Shown here: in pieces, positions 48,115-59,220 of the stretch
Position numbering within the stretch: position 1 is the stretch's first letter
Layout: each line of letters opens with the position of its first letter
Notes under the pieces: model-generated
Seen by the model: only the letters and a program-made list of their open reading frames with translations
Databases searched by the model: none
What the model was told of the DNA's origin: nothing
Assembly: GCA_003008705.1 (NCBI GenBank)
Contig: PDUO01000020.1
Location: 560,817-624,816, forward strand
Source of the DNA: Pezicula radicicola
Lineage: Eukaryota > Ascomycota > Leotiomycetes > Helotiales > Dermateaceae
Direction of reading: 5' to 3'
Length of the DNA stretch: 64,000 bases
Made by a program: the position numbers and the translations under genes

Positions 48115-50629
48115 TGTCTGATGTTGTGGCCGTGGCCTTTAGGTTGCAGAAAAGGACAGTGTGGGTTCGCGGTGACCTTTGTTCTCCTCCCTTTGTTTCT
48201 CTTGTCCTTCCAACACGAGAAGAGCTGACGTCCCGTCCGATCTCTTGTTGCTATCGACGGTATGCAAATCGAATGGGGGGCTGTGAGAGACTTGGCTTAG
48301 TCCGATGGATTATGCTCGTCGTTCGAAGATCTTAAGGGACGATTTGTTTCGAGTTGTCGTTTGCGTTTGTGCGAAACGTCACCCTGTCTGGTCGACGCGC
48401 TTGGAATGGTGGCTGGTAGATCAGAGGAGAGTGGTGTCGATTGTTGGCAAAACGAATGTTGAGAGATTGAAAAAGAAAAGAATAGATATGGTCACTGCAA
48501 GGGAATGTAAGTCATCGGAGGAAAGCAGATGACGAGAAAACACTCGGTTTGGTTTGGGGGGGGGGGAGTTGGTGATGGTGTTGATGAGACGGTGTTGGTA
48601 GGGAATCGGGTCAGTCACAGAGACAGAAGAGTGAATGAAAGTGGTGTCTGGAGGAGAAAGAGGAGCCAGAGGAGCCAGCCAGCCAGCAAGAGGTGCTAAT
48701 TTCGCATACCCCTGGCTATTTCCTAAGCGAGCAGCACTGTGATTTGCAGATGCTCGGGACCGGTCTCCTCTCGCTTTGTTTTTCGGGCCAGGTAAGGTAC
48801 AGGCACTCAGCACGCCCTGAGCTCTCTCCCCAGTAATTTAGTCCACACACACCTCATATGATGGATGGTTCTTACGAAAGCCCAGCATGCCGCCCGCACA
48901 AGAGAGAGTTTCGAACGGGAATTCCACCGATACATCGCGCTGTCATCAGTATCACCATATTTATGGCGAAACACAACAATGAAAATATTTCTTCTAAAAG
49001 TAAAATCATAAATTCGGTTTTAGCTTTTTTTGTGTCAATGTTATCTATCGTATGCCATTTTTGGAGATGTTCAGATGATCAAACCCCTGGATGATGTACT
49101 GTCCTGTACTTCGGAGCTTTGTACTGTGGTTCGGGCTGATGCGGTGTTCGCTTCTTCCCACTGCCCACTTGCCACGCTTGCCCAGTTTTCCCCTGCTGAG
49201 TGAGAGGCCGCGAAAATTGGGAAATGGAGCCTGCCCGCCCGCCCTCTGAGGTCTTGGAGATTTCTTGAGCACTTTCGGAGCCTCTCTCCCTCTCAGCCGC
49301 CCTGTTGTGGTTGGTTGGCACTCCGACTGTTAAATTCCGAACTATTACTGGTATGAACTATTTTATGCGCTATTTATGCAGGAACAAGGAGAATTGTGCA
49401 GGGAATATCCACATGCACAAGAGACGGTCGCACACTCGTAAAAACCATCTCGCCCAATTGAGGATAACGACGGGAGCTTCCCTGCGAGCGCCCCTGCGAG
49501 CGCGGGAAACATCTGAACTTCTGAGGCCATCATCATCGTAACGTCGCCGTCCAATTGCGCTGAGCTTCTACTTGCCGGTCTCTTCTCTCCTCTTCTACCT
49601 CGGATTCGGCTTGTACATTACTGTACTAGTCGTTATTAATTGCAGGACTTATCGGGAGTGGGCGAGGAGAACGCGTATGCTTGAAGCGCTGCCATCGGTG
49701 CATGTGTGGATCCAGAACATTTACAACACCAGCCCGTTCTCACAACCACAGCAACAAACAGCACTTCGACGACGACAAAATACACCCTACACGTCTCCCT
49801 CGTTGCTGTTATCATGCTGTACTCCTTCAGAGTACCACACCGTAACCAACGAAAAGCCAGTGTTTTCGTGTCCCAATCGGGTCTTGAGTATTTCGTGTCT
49901 GCGCGACAAGTCTCGGCATAGCCTCAGAGCAATATCAACACAAGCCTACCGGATTGCTCGGCCAGAGACCCTACCAACCAGCATCCGGACTATTTATTTA
50001 ATAATTCAATGATTTCCTGGAGATTTCGTACTTCGACTCTATTTTAAAGTTTAGCAATAAGCAGTGAACACCCACGAGATCGAACAACAGTGTAACCTGG
50101 AAGATCCCTCTAAAAACAAAATCCAAAAGTCTGGAGAAGTTTCAAGGGCCCCCGTTTCCACACAACTTTGGAACACAAATACACGTCACGTGAACTCTGG
50201 AGTCCAATGGAGTCCATCAACCAGACCTCGGGTCGCAACAAACTTAAGACTACGGTGATCTGAAGATAGTTACTCGGCTTGTGGGGGACCTATTTCTACT
50301 GTAACAAAGACCGCGTCTCCTCCAAGTTCCTGGATATGTTCTGAGACCTTCTGAGGCTAAGTATGGTGTGGTTGGGCACTAGCCTTATGCATAAACATTG
50401 TCAAGCGACACACTGTATTTACAGCAATGAGGGGGCCCCGCGATGAGGCAAGTATAGCCAACTCGATAACGTCTTTGATCATGCTTGCGAGAGCGTTGAG
50501 AACAGGTACAATGACGTCGAACATGGTCATTTTTAACCATTTCTTCAAAGAAGATCGCTTTGTCAACAATTATCTATCGTCCTGAACTACAAGCGACCTT
50601 GGCATCTCCTTTTCCTCTCCTCAAGACGA

Positions 50630-50770
50630 CTACCGAGCCCCAAGTCCCTTTCTACGCTTCCGTGCCATAGACTCCCACTCACCAATAACATGCTCTCTTT
50701 GTCTCTGCATTCTTTCCTCTATTGCATCTTGTACCTCTCCTACTTTTTCCTCCAGACGCCTATCGGCCCT
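50630..50770 (-). pseudogene. Possible gene remnant or terminal exon with charged helix
   Basis: Minus-strand codons between a TGA and a TAG read RRLEEKVGEVQDAIEERM, then EWESMARKRRKGLGAR before the stop. This is charged and coiled-coil-like and looks more protein-like than its neighbourhood. There is no in-frame ATG at its start and no clear upstream exon. It could be a terminal exon, a relic or chance. Confidence 0.22.
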
Positions 50771-51902
50771 TCACTTGCTTCCGCAGTCACAACTGAGTCC
50801 GTGGGTTAAGGCAGCGCAGCCACTTGCTGTATTCTGGTTTTTGTGGGAGGTCTCTAATTCCATGATCCGAACCTAGGAGTCTGGGGTTAATGGCCATATT
50901 TTGGACCCTGTGACGTTTTTCAGTTGATGTCATAAGGACGTGGACTTTCCGCGGGAGTTTGTAACGATTACAGGAATAGGAAATAGGAATGGAAACAAAA
51001 GTGTGTCTTTTTATATACTGGCGGCAGTTGGGCTGGCAATTGCTGTGAATGTCCTGAGCTTTAAGCACTCACAAAGTTACAATCAAGTAAGTTGGTTGAG
51101 TGACGAAGCAATACATTCTCTACGAAAGCTGGTGCTTGTGCTTGAAAGTATCACAATGTCATTCTCTTCTATTCAAAGAACTAATAGTGTTGTGAGTCGA
51201 TTTGAAAGTGGCTTTCCTCCTTGTTCCCGTCTTTATTCTCTTTGTAAAGCAAGCCCTTCGTCTTCCCCAATTACAAGACTTCTGTAATATCCTAATACCC
51301 GGAACAAAATGAACACCACACTCTTGAAGCAAACCAGTAGAAGCAGGCCACACACATTTGAGGCAAAGATGGGTCTGCAGAAAGTGTCAAGAAGTGCCAA
51401 GAGGCAAAATTTAAAAAAAAAACATACAACAGCAAGGATTCGCTGATGGTCACCCACTCAACTACTAATTTGCCGATCTGTGGTTTGAGTATGGCAGAGC
51501 GGACGGGATGCCCTATTTTCCACAGTCTATGGTCGTATGTGACAGCCACTTTCCTTTTTGTGGTTATATTTGGAGGAATCTTCGAGCTCACTTAATATTC
51601 TCTTAATTCATTGATCACTCAAACCAACTGATTCAATTTCACCATCAAAAGAAATTATTGGTACAGTACTATGACTAATTAGGGTATTCCGAATACTTAA
51701 CCCTCTCTCTACTGTTAGTGAACCTAGTGATAACGTAGCAAGAAAGCGGATATTCCTTGAAGTTATGATCACGATCATAATTCTTTGATTTCACTTAATC
51801 ACATAACACCAATCAGTCCAAAGAGTCACAAGGTGAAAAAATATTCACTCTCATTAAAACCACTCAACTCCATAATGAATGTAGGGACTCTCCTTGCTTC
51901 TT

Positions 51903-52118
51903 TTAACAATTACATATTACTTGCCGATGTTGCCCCCCTTCTTTTTGACCTCGATTCCCAGCATTTTCCTGCATAACGTTTACCACTAAGGCGATTTGAG
52001 CCTCTATTTCTGGAGTCATCTTGTCTTCTATTTGAAGCTGGTTCAACTTCTCTGCCAGGTCTTCTGTGTGTTCTGTTTTTGTTGGTGGGTACTGCGAGAA
52101 TGAACGTATTGGACTCAT
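51903..52118 (-). CDS. Small hypothetical protein or first exon
   Basis: A 71-codon frame with an ATG start reads MSPIRSFSQYPPTKTEH, then EDLAEKLNQLQIEDKMTPEI, a hydrophilic helix-rich peptide. A GTAATA donor-like site near its end (in frame after QHRQ) would allow a further exon, which I could not place. I do not recognise a family. Composition is protein-like but evidence is weak. Confidence 0.28.
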   Translation of the reverse strand: MSPIRSFSQYPPTKTEHTEDLAEKLNQLQIEDKMTPEIEAQIALVVNVMQENAGNRGQKEGGQHRQVICNC

Positions 52119-52887
52119 CTTAAGACTTTTTGTGGGTTAGTTGGAGGTTTTTTTTAGAGGGAGGAGGACTGTGGTTTGTCGATTCCGAGTCCTTCTAATC
52201 CTTTTATTGACTGTTGTCAATTGGATTCGGTGTGTGGCGGTTGGGGCTTTGAATTTGTGATATTACTTCACAAGTTTCAAGTCGATGGTCTCTACATATA
52301 CATGTTTTGAGTAACAAAGAAGCTTTTGTTGAGTTGATAAAGAACTACTTAATCTCCAATTCATTGTTAATTCACTAAGTCAATGGTACCTCTGCATGGA
52401 TGAATAAAGTTAGCTGTAGCGGTTAAAGAATATCTCTTTAGTAGATGAAATAAGCAAATTTGTAAATAAGCGATAATTTTATTAAAGCAATGAACACAAT
52501 AATTGTATAATGATGACGTGTCAGAGCAACTGGTATAATAATCTTTGTGCGTTGATGGTTTTCTAGTGCTAATGAGTAGGCTAGATGATTCGATATGAAA
52601 TAAGTCAGTGGTATACTCATTGGGAAGGCATACCCATAAAACATAGTAACTGCAGGATTCATAGCAATGAATCAGCTATACACATGTACGCTCCCTGTGA
52701 AACCTAAAAATGGTATATAAACCCCCTCCACAACTTCCAATCCAGTTCTCTTTCCTTCCTCAACCCAAATTCACCACGCCCAAAAGAGCTTCACCTCCAA
52801 TCCAACAAAGACAATATTCACACCAAGCTCCTTAACCAAAAAAACCCCCACACGGAAACCGAAAATAAGGAAAAGAAATCAGACACA

Positions 52888-53475
52888 ATGCCTAAGATGA
52901 CAGACGATGAACAAGTTGCTTACTATGTAAAGCTCATTCCCCGCCTAGCAAAGCAATTCCAAGATGGCGTCGACATTGAAACAATAAAAAAGCAAATAGC
53001 AGCCGTAGAAGAAGGAACAGCACCACCACTACCAGATGGACCACCCCCATCCCTCAGCTGTCCAATCCTCCTACCAAAAGACCTCCCACCAATAACCAAC
53101 ACAACCACACTCCCCCGCCTCCTAAACCCACAAAACTACATCCATTCAACCAAGAAAGGACCAAAAGGAACAAAGGAACATCCTTATCCAGATGGAACCA
53201 CAGAAGAACAACGGTTTAAAGTTGGGCTTGCTGTGAGACCTGTGGGGGATGGCGAGGAACGCAAGTTTGATGTTGCTAAGTTGGTTACCCTTGCTAATTT
53301 GGAGTTGATGGAGAAGTTTCCGCTTTGGAGTTTGAGGGGTATGAGGAGAGTTGATTGGAGGAGGTGTGTTGTGCAGACTATGGTGCAGATTCATTGTGGG
53401 AAAGGTTGGAGAGAGGGGAGACCTGAGTTACTTGGTGCGCTTATGGGTGATATGGATAGTTGGACTAGGGACTAG
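52888..53475 (+). CDS. Hypothetical protein with strong internal composition switch
   Basis: A single-exon gene of 195 residues; I do not recognise its family. The N-terminal third is charged (DDEQVAYYVKLIPRLAKQF), then comes a Pro-rich segment (about 50-95), and a C-terminal helical part with Trp (FPLWSLRGMRRVDWRR) and CGKGWREGRPELLGALMGD. The ATG at 52888 is preceded by an A/C-rich leader with CACAATG context, suggesting a genuine start. Codons in the first half end mostly in A or C, in the second half in G or T, with the flip near 53,210. Confidence 0.65.
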   Translation: MPKMTDDEQVAYYVKLIPRLAKQFQDGVDIETIKKQIAAVEEGTAPPLPDGPPPSLSCPILLPKDLPPITNTTTLPRLLNPQNYIHSTKKGPKGTKEHPYPDGTTEEQRFKVGLAVRPVGDGEERKFDVAKLVTLANLELMEKFPLWSLRGMRRVDWRRCVVQTMVQIHCGKGWREGRPELLGALMGDMDSWTRD

Positions 53476-54469
53476 GGAGTGAGGGGGGTTCGGATGTTTG
53501 GAGGGAATGGCTGAGATGTTGGTTTTAGGTTTGGGGAGTTTTGATATGAGGAATTTTAGATTGGGATTGGGTCTTCTTTGGGGTTTCTTTGGGCCTTAAG
53601 GTCTGGGAGTGGGTTTTAGCTAGGTATTATGATGGGTAGTGCTTGCTTCTAATCGATGAGCTTGTTTCCTTAACTAAAGCTGTATAATGCACTGAAGAGA
53701 CATACCTAGTATATTAATTTATACATAGGAATCTTAATAATAATCTACAGGAGTTTTGCCATTGTAGAATGTGCAACCCTGATATTACCAAAAATATTGA
53801 GCTCGGTTGTAGAAGAATTGTAGTTGCGAAGTATCACGACGCCGAAAATTACTGTCCCTGAATTCATTATAAGTAATGAATAATTTAAGTGATTTTTGCT
53901 GGACCTTGTGGAAATCGTTGCTCTGCTTGTTCACTCGGTCAATAGGTACTTCGGCTTGACACATGCATGCGTGAGAGAATACTAGTAGCAGCCATGAGAT
54001 TGAAAAGAAAGCCAGGGCCAAGCAGGATAATAATAGCACTAACGAGTCCGATATAAGATTGAGATCTTCAACTAGTGTTAATTTCAGTAATTCCATTGAA
54101 AATTCGTGAGTCTACAAGTAGGTGATTTACTGTCACGAGGCTTGGGTTAGCGCTTCCGCTCCTACATATACTCTAAGCATGGGCTCTCCTTCCTGACTTC
54201 TTTCCAATTTTCATACCATCTCTTTTTTACAACTGTCCGCTTCTTCTACAATTATCTATGGTACGGGAATGTTGCTCATCGCCAGCTGGTTTAAGTTGTC
54301 CAGTCCTCTCAGCTCGCTTAATCCTTGAAGCTGCATAGCTGTAGCTGCACGGGAACACAAGCAGGACGTCTACCAGAATGCCTCGTACTCGTCCTCTCAG
54401 CCTCACCCTCCAACTTGGTTTGTGTTTTGAACTACCTCCTACAGTCTTCTTCATGTCGCCTCAACAATC
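53476..54469. other. Intergenic between the hypothetical gene and the Helo-like/ankyrin gene
   Basis: The first 170 bp continue the G/T-rich composition of the upstream gene. The minus frame 53785-54096 (ATG start, 103 codons) carries a strongly hydrophobic segment at about 18-43, so it could encode a small membrane peptide, but there is no other support. The last 250 bp look like the promoter of the downstream gene. Confidence 0.35.
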
Positions 54470-56622
54470 ATGGATGTCGTCTCCTCAGCAGCCGCCATCG
54501 TAGGGTTGGTCTTCAACTTTACGACTGCTATTAAATCATGCAACGATATCCACAGCCGTTACAAAGATGCTGGCCGCACAATCGAAAGTATCAAGCATGA
54601 ACTAGAAACACTCCAGGGTGCTTTGCAGGAACTTGCGAACCTTATGATGCACGACGCTTCTTCGTTGACATCGCGCTGGGATTCGAACAAATCTTACCCG
54701 ACGACCTTCGCCAGGGCCGTGAGTGGATTTAGGCGTACAATAAAGAGATTGCTAGATGATATTGAACCTTTGCGCCGAGACCATCACGATACAAGGCTGG
54801 GGAAGATGGACAAGGTGAAGATTTTGTGGAATGAAGATGGTATGAAGGAGCATCTTGGACAATTAAGAGCACAGTCTGGTGCGCTACAATTACTATTGAT
54901 TGTGTTACAGACGTGAGTTTTGTGCGAAAATGAAGCTTACAGAGTGCTTACCTACTCAGTGGTTCTATCTCCGAATTCAAGCACAGCCTCAGCAAGCTTG
55001 AAAATGACATCCTTCAGCTCTCGTTGTCTCCCACTACTATGACTACTGATGCCGATTCTCAGAGAGATAATATTACAGGGCCGCCTCCTTATGCCTTAGG
55101 TCAACCAAGTCAGAACCAACAAGATCAGCCTGATCAGGAGTCCTCTGAGGTCAGTTCAGAAGGCACAAGGTCCAGCCAAAATATCGAAATATCCGCAGCT
55201 TCTGCCTCAAGGAAAGGCAAAACCCACGCGATTGTAAATCCAACACCACCTGTCTTTGAAACCGACTATATCCAGAGTCAATCAGACTTGGTTTTCAAAA
55301 TTTCCCAAGTATCTGAGCAAACCCCATCGACACTCGTAGAAGCAGTGATCGGAGGTAATTTATTACTGGTAAAAGAAATGCACAAAGCAGGCTTCTCTAT
55401 CAACGCTCAACAATCCAAGACACTCAAAACCGGAGCTCATTTCGCAGCATACTTTGGCCATTTGGATATCCTGGAATTCTTACTGGATAATGGTTGTACT
55501 GTTAATCCTGAGGATATGTAGAAGCGAACACCACTACACTATGCCGTATCCGAAGGGTATGATTCTTGTGCTAGGTTCTTGGTCTCCCGCGGTGCATCGA
55601 TCAAAGCCAATGATTCATTTGGTGAGACACCGTTATATCGAGCTGTTAACTACAACACATTACAGACTATTAGATGCATATTGGGCATACCGTTGCGTCG
55701 ACGCTTCTCTTATGATTGTAGCGGTTTTCAGGATACATTTTCGAGGACACCGTTGCATATAGCTGCTAGACTGGGCCTTGACGATATCGTCAAGGACCTT
55801 CTGGAATATATAAGAACAGACGAGCACCGCGACGACTGCGCTAATTCCTTTGACGGAAATAAGAACAGTGAATTTTGGACTTGCAATTGTCCCGCTTCCT
55901 TTCCTTGGTTGGAAGAGGAGGATAGTCTCGGATGGACGCCGGTCCAAAATGCCATACTAGCAGGGAAACTTACAACGCTATCTATCCCGCTTCAAAAATA
56001 TCCAAGAGGAGCAAATGATCCGATAAATTCAACTCCATGGAGTTCTCGATCGTCGGCAATTAGGGAATCTCGTTGGCAAAGACCTCTTCACCGAGCAGTC
56101 CATCTCCATTATAAGGACGGAGGCCTATTGGATGTTCTCCTGACAGCAAATGCCGATCCTCTCCTGATGGACAGTGACGGCTGCACACCTCTGCAAATAG
56201 CAGCTAGGAGAGGAGTTGATGATGCCGCTCAGAAACTGTTGGAGTATAATCCACTGCTCATTCATGAAGATGGGAAGGTGCTTCACGATGCAGTTCGATA
56301 CGGCCGCAAGGATCTAACCTTAAACTTACTGGCGAGGGGTTGCAATGCTAGTGTTAAAGATGATGAGGGTCTAGTAGCAAGTCAAGTCGAATTTTTATAT
56401 TTTCCGTACATGGACGTTAAAAGGCGGGCTTATATGGCAAACACACTTGAGGACTATAAGGAGTGTCAGAGGCTGGTTCAGGAGGCGATAGGTGAAAACA
56501 CTGGAGAATCGAAAGAGCAGGAGAAGTTAGGAAAGAGGAAGGGGAAGGCCATTGCCGCTGCGGAAAAGGGAGGCAAGAGGAAGTCAACACATGCGAATGC
56601 AAAGACCAAGGCAGGTAAATAA
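54470..56622 (+). pseudogene. Helo-like N-terminal plus ankyrin-repeat gene with an in-frame TAG
   Basis: Exons 54470-54912 and 54960-56622 form one frame of about 702 codons broken by a single TAG at 55519-55521. The N-terminus (about 1-147; MDVVSSAAAIVGLVFNF, then IKHELETLQGALQELANLM) resembles the helical Helo-like/STAND N-terminal domains of fungal NLR-like proteins. A disordered linker follows, then ankyrin repeats (TGAHFAAYFGHLDILEFLLDN; after the stop RTPLHYAVSEG, TPLYRAV, TPLHIAARLGLDDIVKDLL, TPLQIAARRGVDDAAQKLL) and a Lys-rich tail. The stop falls between the two halves of a repeat, and frame and motif resume at once. So it is either a recent nonsense allele, a read-through stop or a sequencing error. 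If the stop is real and used, the product has about 335 residues. Confidence 0.78.
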
Positions 56623-57523
56623 ATGGTCTTGGAGTTTGGATGCATATTGGAGAAAGTTCCGAGACCTTTGGGGTTTGTGGTTGAGAAACCCACTAGCTAT
56701 AGTATTTCATTCCAATGATTTTTGTACGTTGGAGCATTTACATAGCTCGAGCCTATCAGTACTACACTGACATTTTATGGTTATGAGACCTTCCTTACCT
56801 ATGAGTTAAAAAAAATCTAATAAGTGAGCCAGCTATACACATAAGTTCCTAAGCTCTGTGTCTTCTACAACTCTACCAATAAAATATAAGATATATCTAA
56901 TATTATTGCTTGTGATACTCTTAGTATAATTACCTAGAGGAAGAAGTTAGCACGTTTTAATTTCTAATATTAGTTTAAACTTAAGGTTACTATAAGGAAG
57001 AGTTACACCTCATTGAAATTTAGCGTCTAATAACTAATCCTCATTTTGAACAAATAAGAATAAGAACTAAAGTCCTACTAGTCTTAATCCATTACAGCTT
57101 AGATTTGCAGAGACTATAATACTTAAAATTATAACAGTTTACTCACCTAGAACCTGTAGGTACAGTAATAACATAAACAAGTATAAAAAGCCTGAAAAAC
57201 ATGTATGCTTATTGAATCTAATTAAGTGAAGCTACATGCCAGTTGACAGCGGTGCGCAACACTAATCCCAGATATCATCGCTCTATACTTGCCTCAATGG
57301 CATTAGATAGTCTTTCTACTCCCAACATCCGTTCCATAGCTACTCTTCTCTCAATGAAACTAAAACAACAAGAATGGTCAATCCTAACGCCAATCGTTTC
57401 TATGACGTATGTAGCGAGCGATATTCCACATCCGTAGATAAGGAAGGCTCAAACTCAACCTATGAACACTGTCTGGCACAACGAGATAAAAGTCCTAAAT
57501 AAGCTTCGCATATGTCGTCCTTA
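56623..57523. other. AT-rich intergenic region between convergent genes
   Basis: 900 bp of very AT-rich sequence rich in TA steps. No gene or clear repeat is seen. Confidence 0.4.
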
Positions 57524-59220
57524 TTAAGCGGCCGTAACCTCGCTCTCCTTCAAATCCCATTTACCCTCCTGCAATGACTTGAGAACTTCTCTACCCTCGT
57601 CTGTCAAATCGGGCTTCCCAAGGGGCGTCACAATACCAGTGAAAAACCTCGGCTTCCATTCGATACCTCCGGTTTCTCGCTGCTTAGCTTTCTCTCGTTG
57701 GCGTTCTTCTAACTCTTGCTTAAGGGCTGTGGCGCGCGAGAACTGCTTTGCGTGTATAGCTTCGGTGACACCACCCCAGAACCGAAGAGATTCATTAGGT
57801 AATTGTTGCGATACTGGAGGGAGGACTTTGGAAGCTACGTTGAGAGGCGCTAGGTCAGTCAGAAGGAGTTGGGAATCCTAGATCTTTGTCAGCTTTCCTT
57901 TCAGTGTACCACATAACAGTGACTTACTGCGGACTTGGGGCCCATCGAGAAATAGACTCTCTCCTTCCAAGTGCCTGATACTCTGCCCAAAATATCTTTA
58001 TCTGGAACGTCTCGTATGCGCATGATGTTGTCATTTTCTGGATCGTACCGGAAAACAACTCCTTCCACCTTGTTTTGTGTCTTTCCAAGCCATCCTTCCT
58101 CAACGTAATGCAATATTGTCTTGATCTTGGTTTTGGGGCAAGTAATATAACATTGATCTCCGACTGTCACACTTAGACTTCCGCGCAGAAGCCCTCCAAG
58201 GTGAGCGGCAGGGTGGGTAAGCTGGTAGGTTTCATTATCCCGCTTCTGTAAGGTGATGAAAATACCCAGGTTGTGCTCTCCTGGCGTAACCTTTATGCTC
58301 GTACCTGTGAACTTCGCAGAAATTTGATCGAAGCCCCGGGCTGTAATTCCCTTTTCTGGGCAGTCGACAAAGAAGGCAGATACTGGGGGATGATGTGATG
58401 TTTGCTCAGTAAGATACGACACCCGTACGGGTTTTCCAAGCTTAGGGACCGTAGCTGTGGATGCGGATCTGGACTTGAGCTTGGCTGATTTTATGGAGGA
58501 GGCAGCACTGTCGGCTTTTGCAGGTAGACTGGTGGTATCTATAGCCGGAGCAGTCTCCGAAACTTCCCAGTTACACTGGACACCCAATTAGATATCATCT
58601 TACATAGCGGCGGCGGCTCCTATCTTACCCTGAAGAATTCTCCCAGTGTCGAATTATATGGCTTGCACGGTTTTCCCCTGACGTATTTCAGATCCTTTGT
58701 AAACCAAAACCGCAGAACTTCCAGCATTCTATCCAGTTCATTATCCGAGTCACCAATGGCAACAAAAGTGTTTGGCTGATCGAGGTAGTTCCAGTATTCG
58801 AGATTAGGCGTTGGTTCGAGCAGCTGCGAAGGTAATGAGAAGCGGACCGAGGCAATGTCTGCCACACCAATGAACCTGGAGAGGCCGTTTGAGTCAGCAT
58901 TATTCCAGTAAGAAACTGTGTATCTTTCATGGAAAATAGAAAGGTTGAGTTGGGACAAGGCTGAATGAAGGAATACAGCTCTGTGCATTGCCACCTTAGA
59001 GAGCGGTGTGGCCGTTACATCGCGGGCTACGCGCCCAACAGAAATGGGATGCATACTTGCGCAAGATACCCAAGAACATCTTAAGTTTGGATCCCTCATT
59101 GGGAGTCTCCTCCACCGCGTGGCTTGCGGGCGCTGAAGTTGACTTTTCGGAAGATGTTGAGGGGGCTGTTGACGTAGAAGAACCCTCTTTCACACTGGAG
59201 CCTGACGATGCCGATGCCAT
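57524..59220 (-). CDS. Oxysterol-binding-protein homologue, Osh6/Osh7-like lipid transfer protein
   Basis: OSBP-related proteins move sterols or phosphatidylserine, with PI4P as counter-cargo, at membrane contact sites. Four exons, 59220-59057, 58875-58629, 58575-57928 and 57877-57524, give 470 residues, with all phases closing. There is a low-complexity Ser/Thr N-terminus of about 45 residues and no PH domain. The ORD starts with KMFLGILRKFIGVADIASVR and SQLLEPTPNLEYWNYLDQP; the fingerprint EQTSHHPP lies at about 194-201. The end contains SLRFWGGVTEAIHAKQF and EWKPRFFTGIVTPLGKPD. The short form with LLEPTPNLEYW is closest to yeast Osh6/7, known PS carriers; the assignment to that branch is from memory and moderately sure. 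Confidence 0.9.

Larger units (their letters stand above)
48115..52887. other. Long gene-poor stretch
   Basis: About 4.8 kb. The first 700 bp are pyrimidine-rich on the minus strand and include a G-run near 48557-48568, likely wsc 5' UTR and promoter. A lone ACGCGT is near 49671. Two weak coding candidates are listed separately. From about 51,600 the sequence is AT-rich. No other gene is supported. Confidence 0.4.

Noticed and set aside
49572..50012. Plus-strand frame of 146 codons with a hydrophobic start
   Set aside because: It starts at a TTG with no ATG and has no family resemblance.
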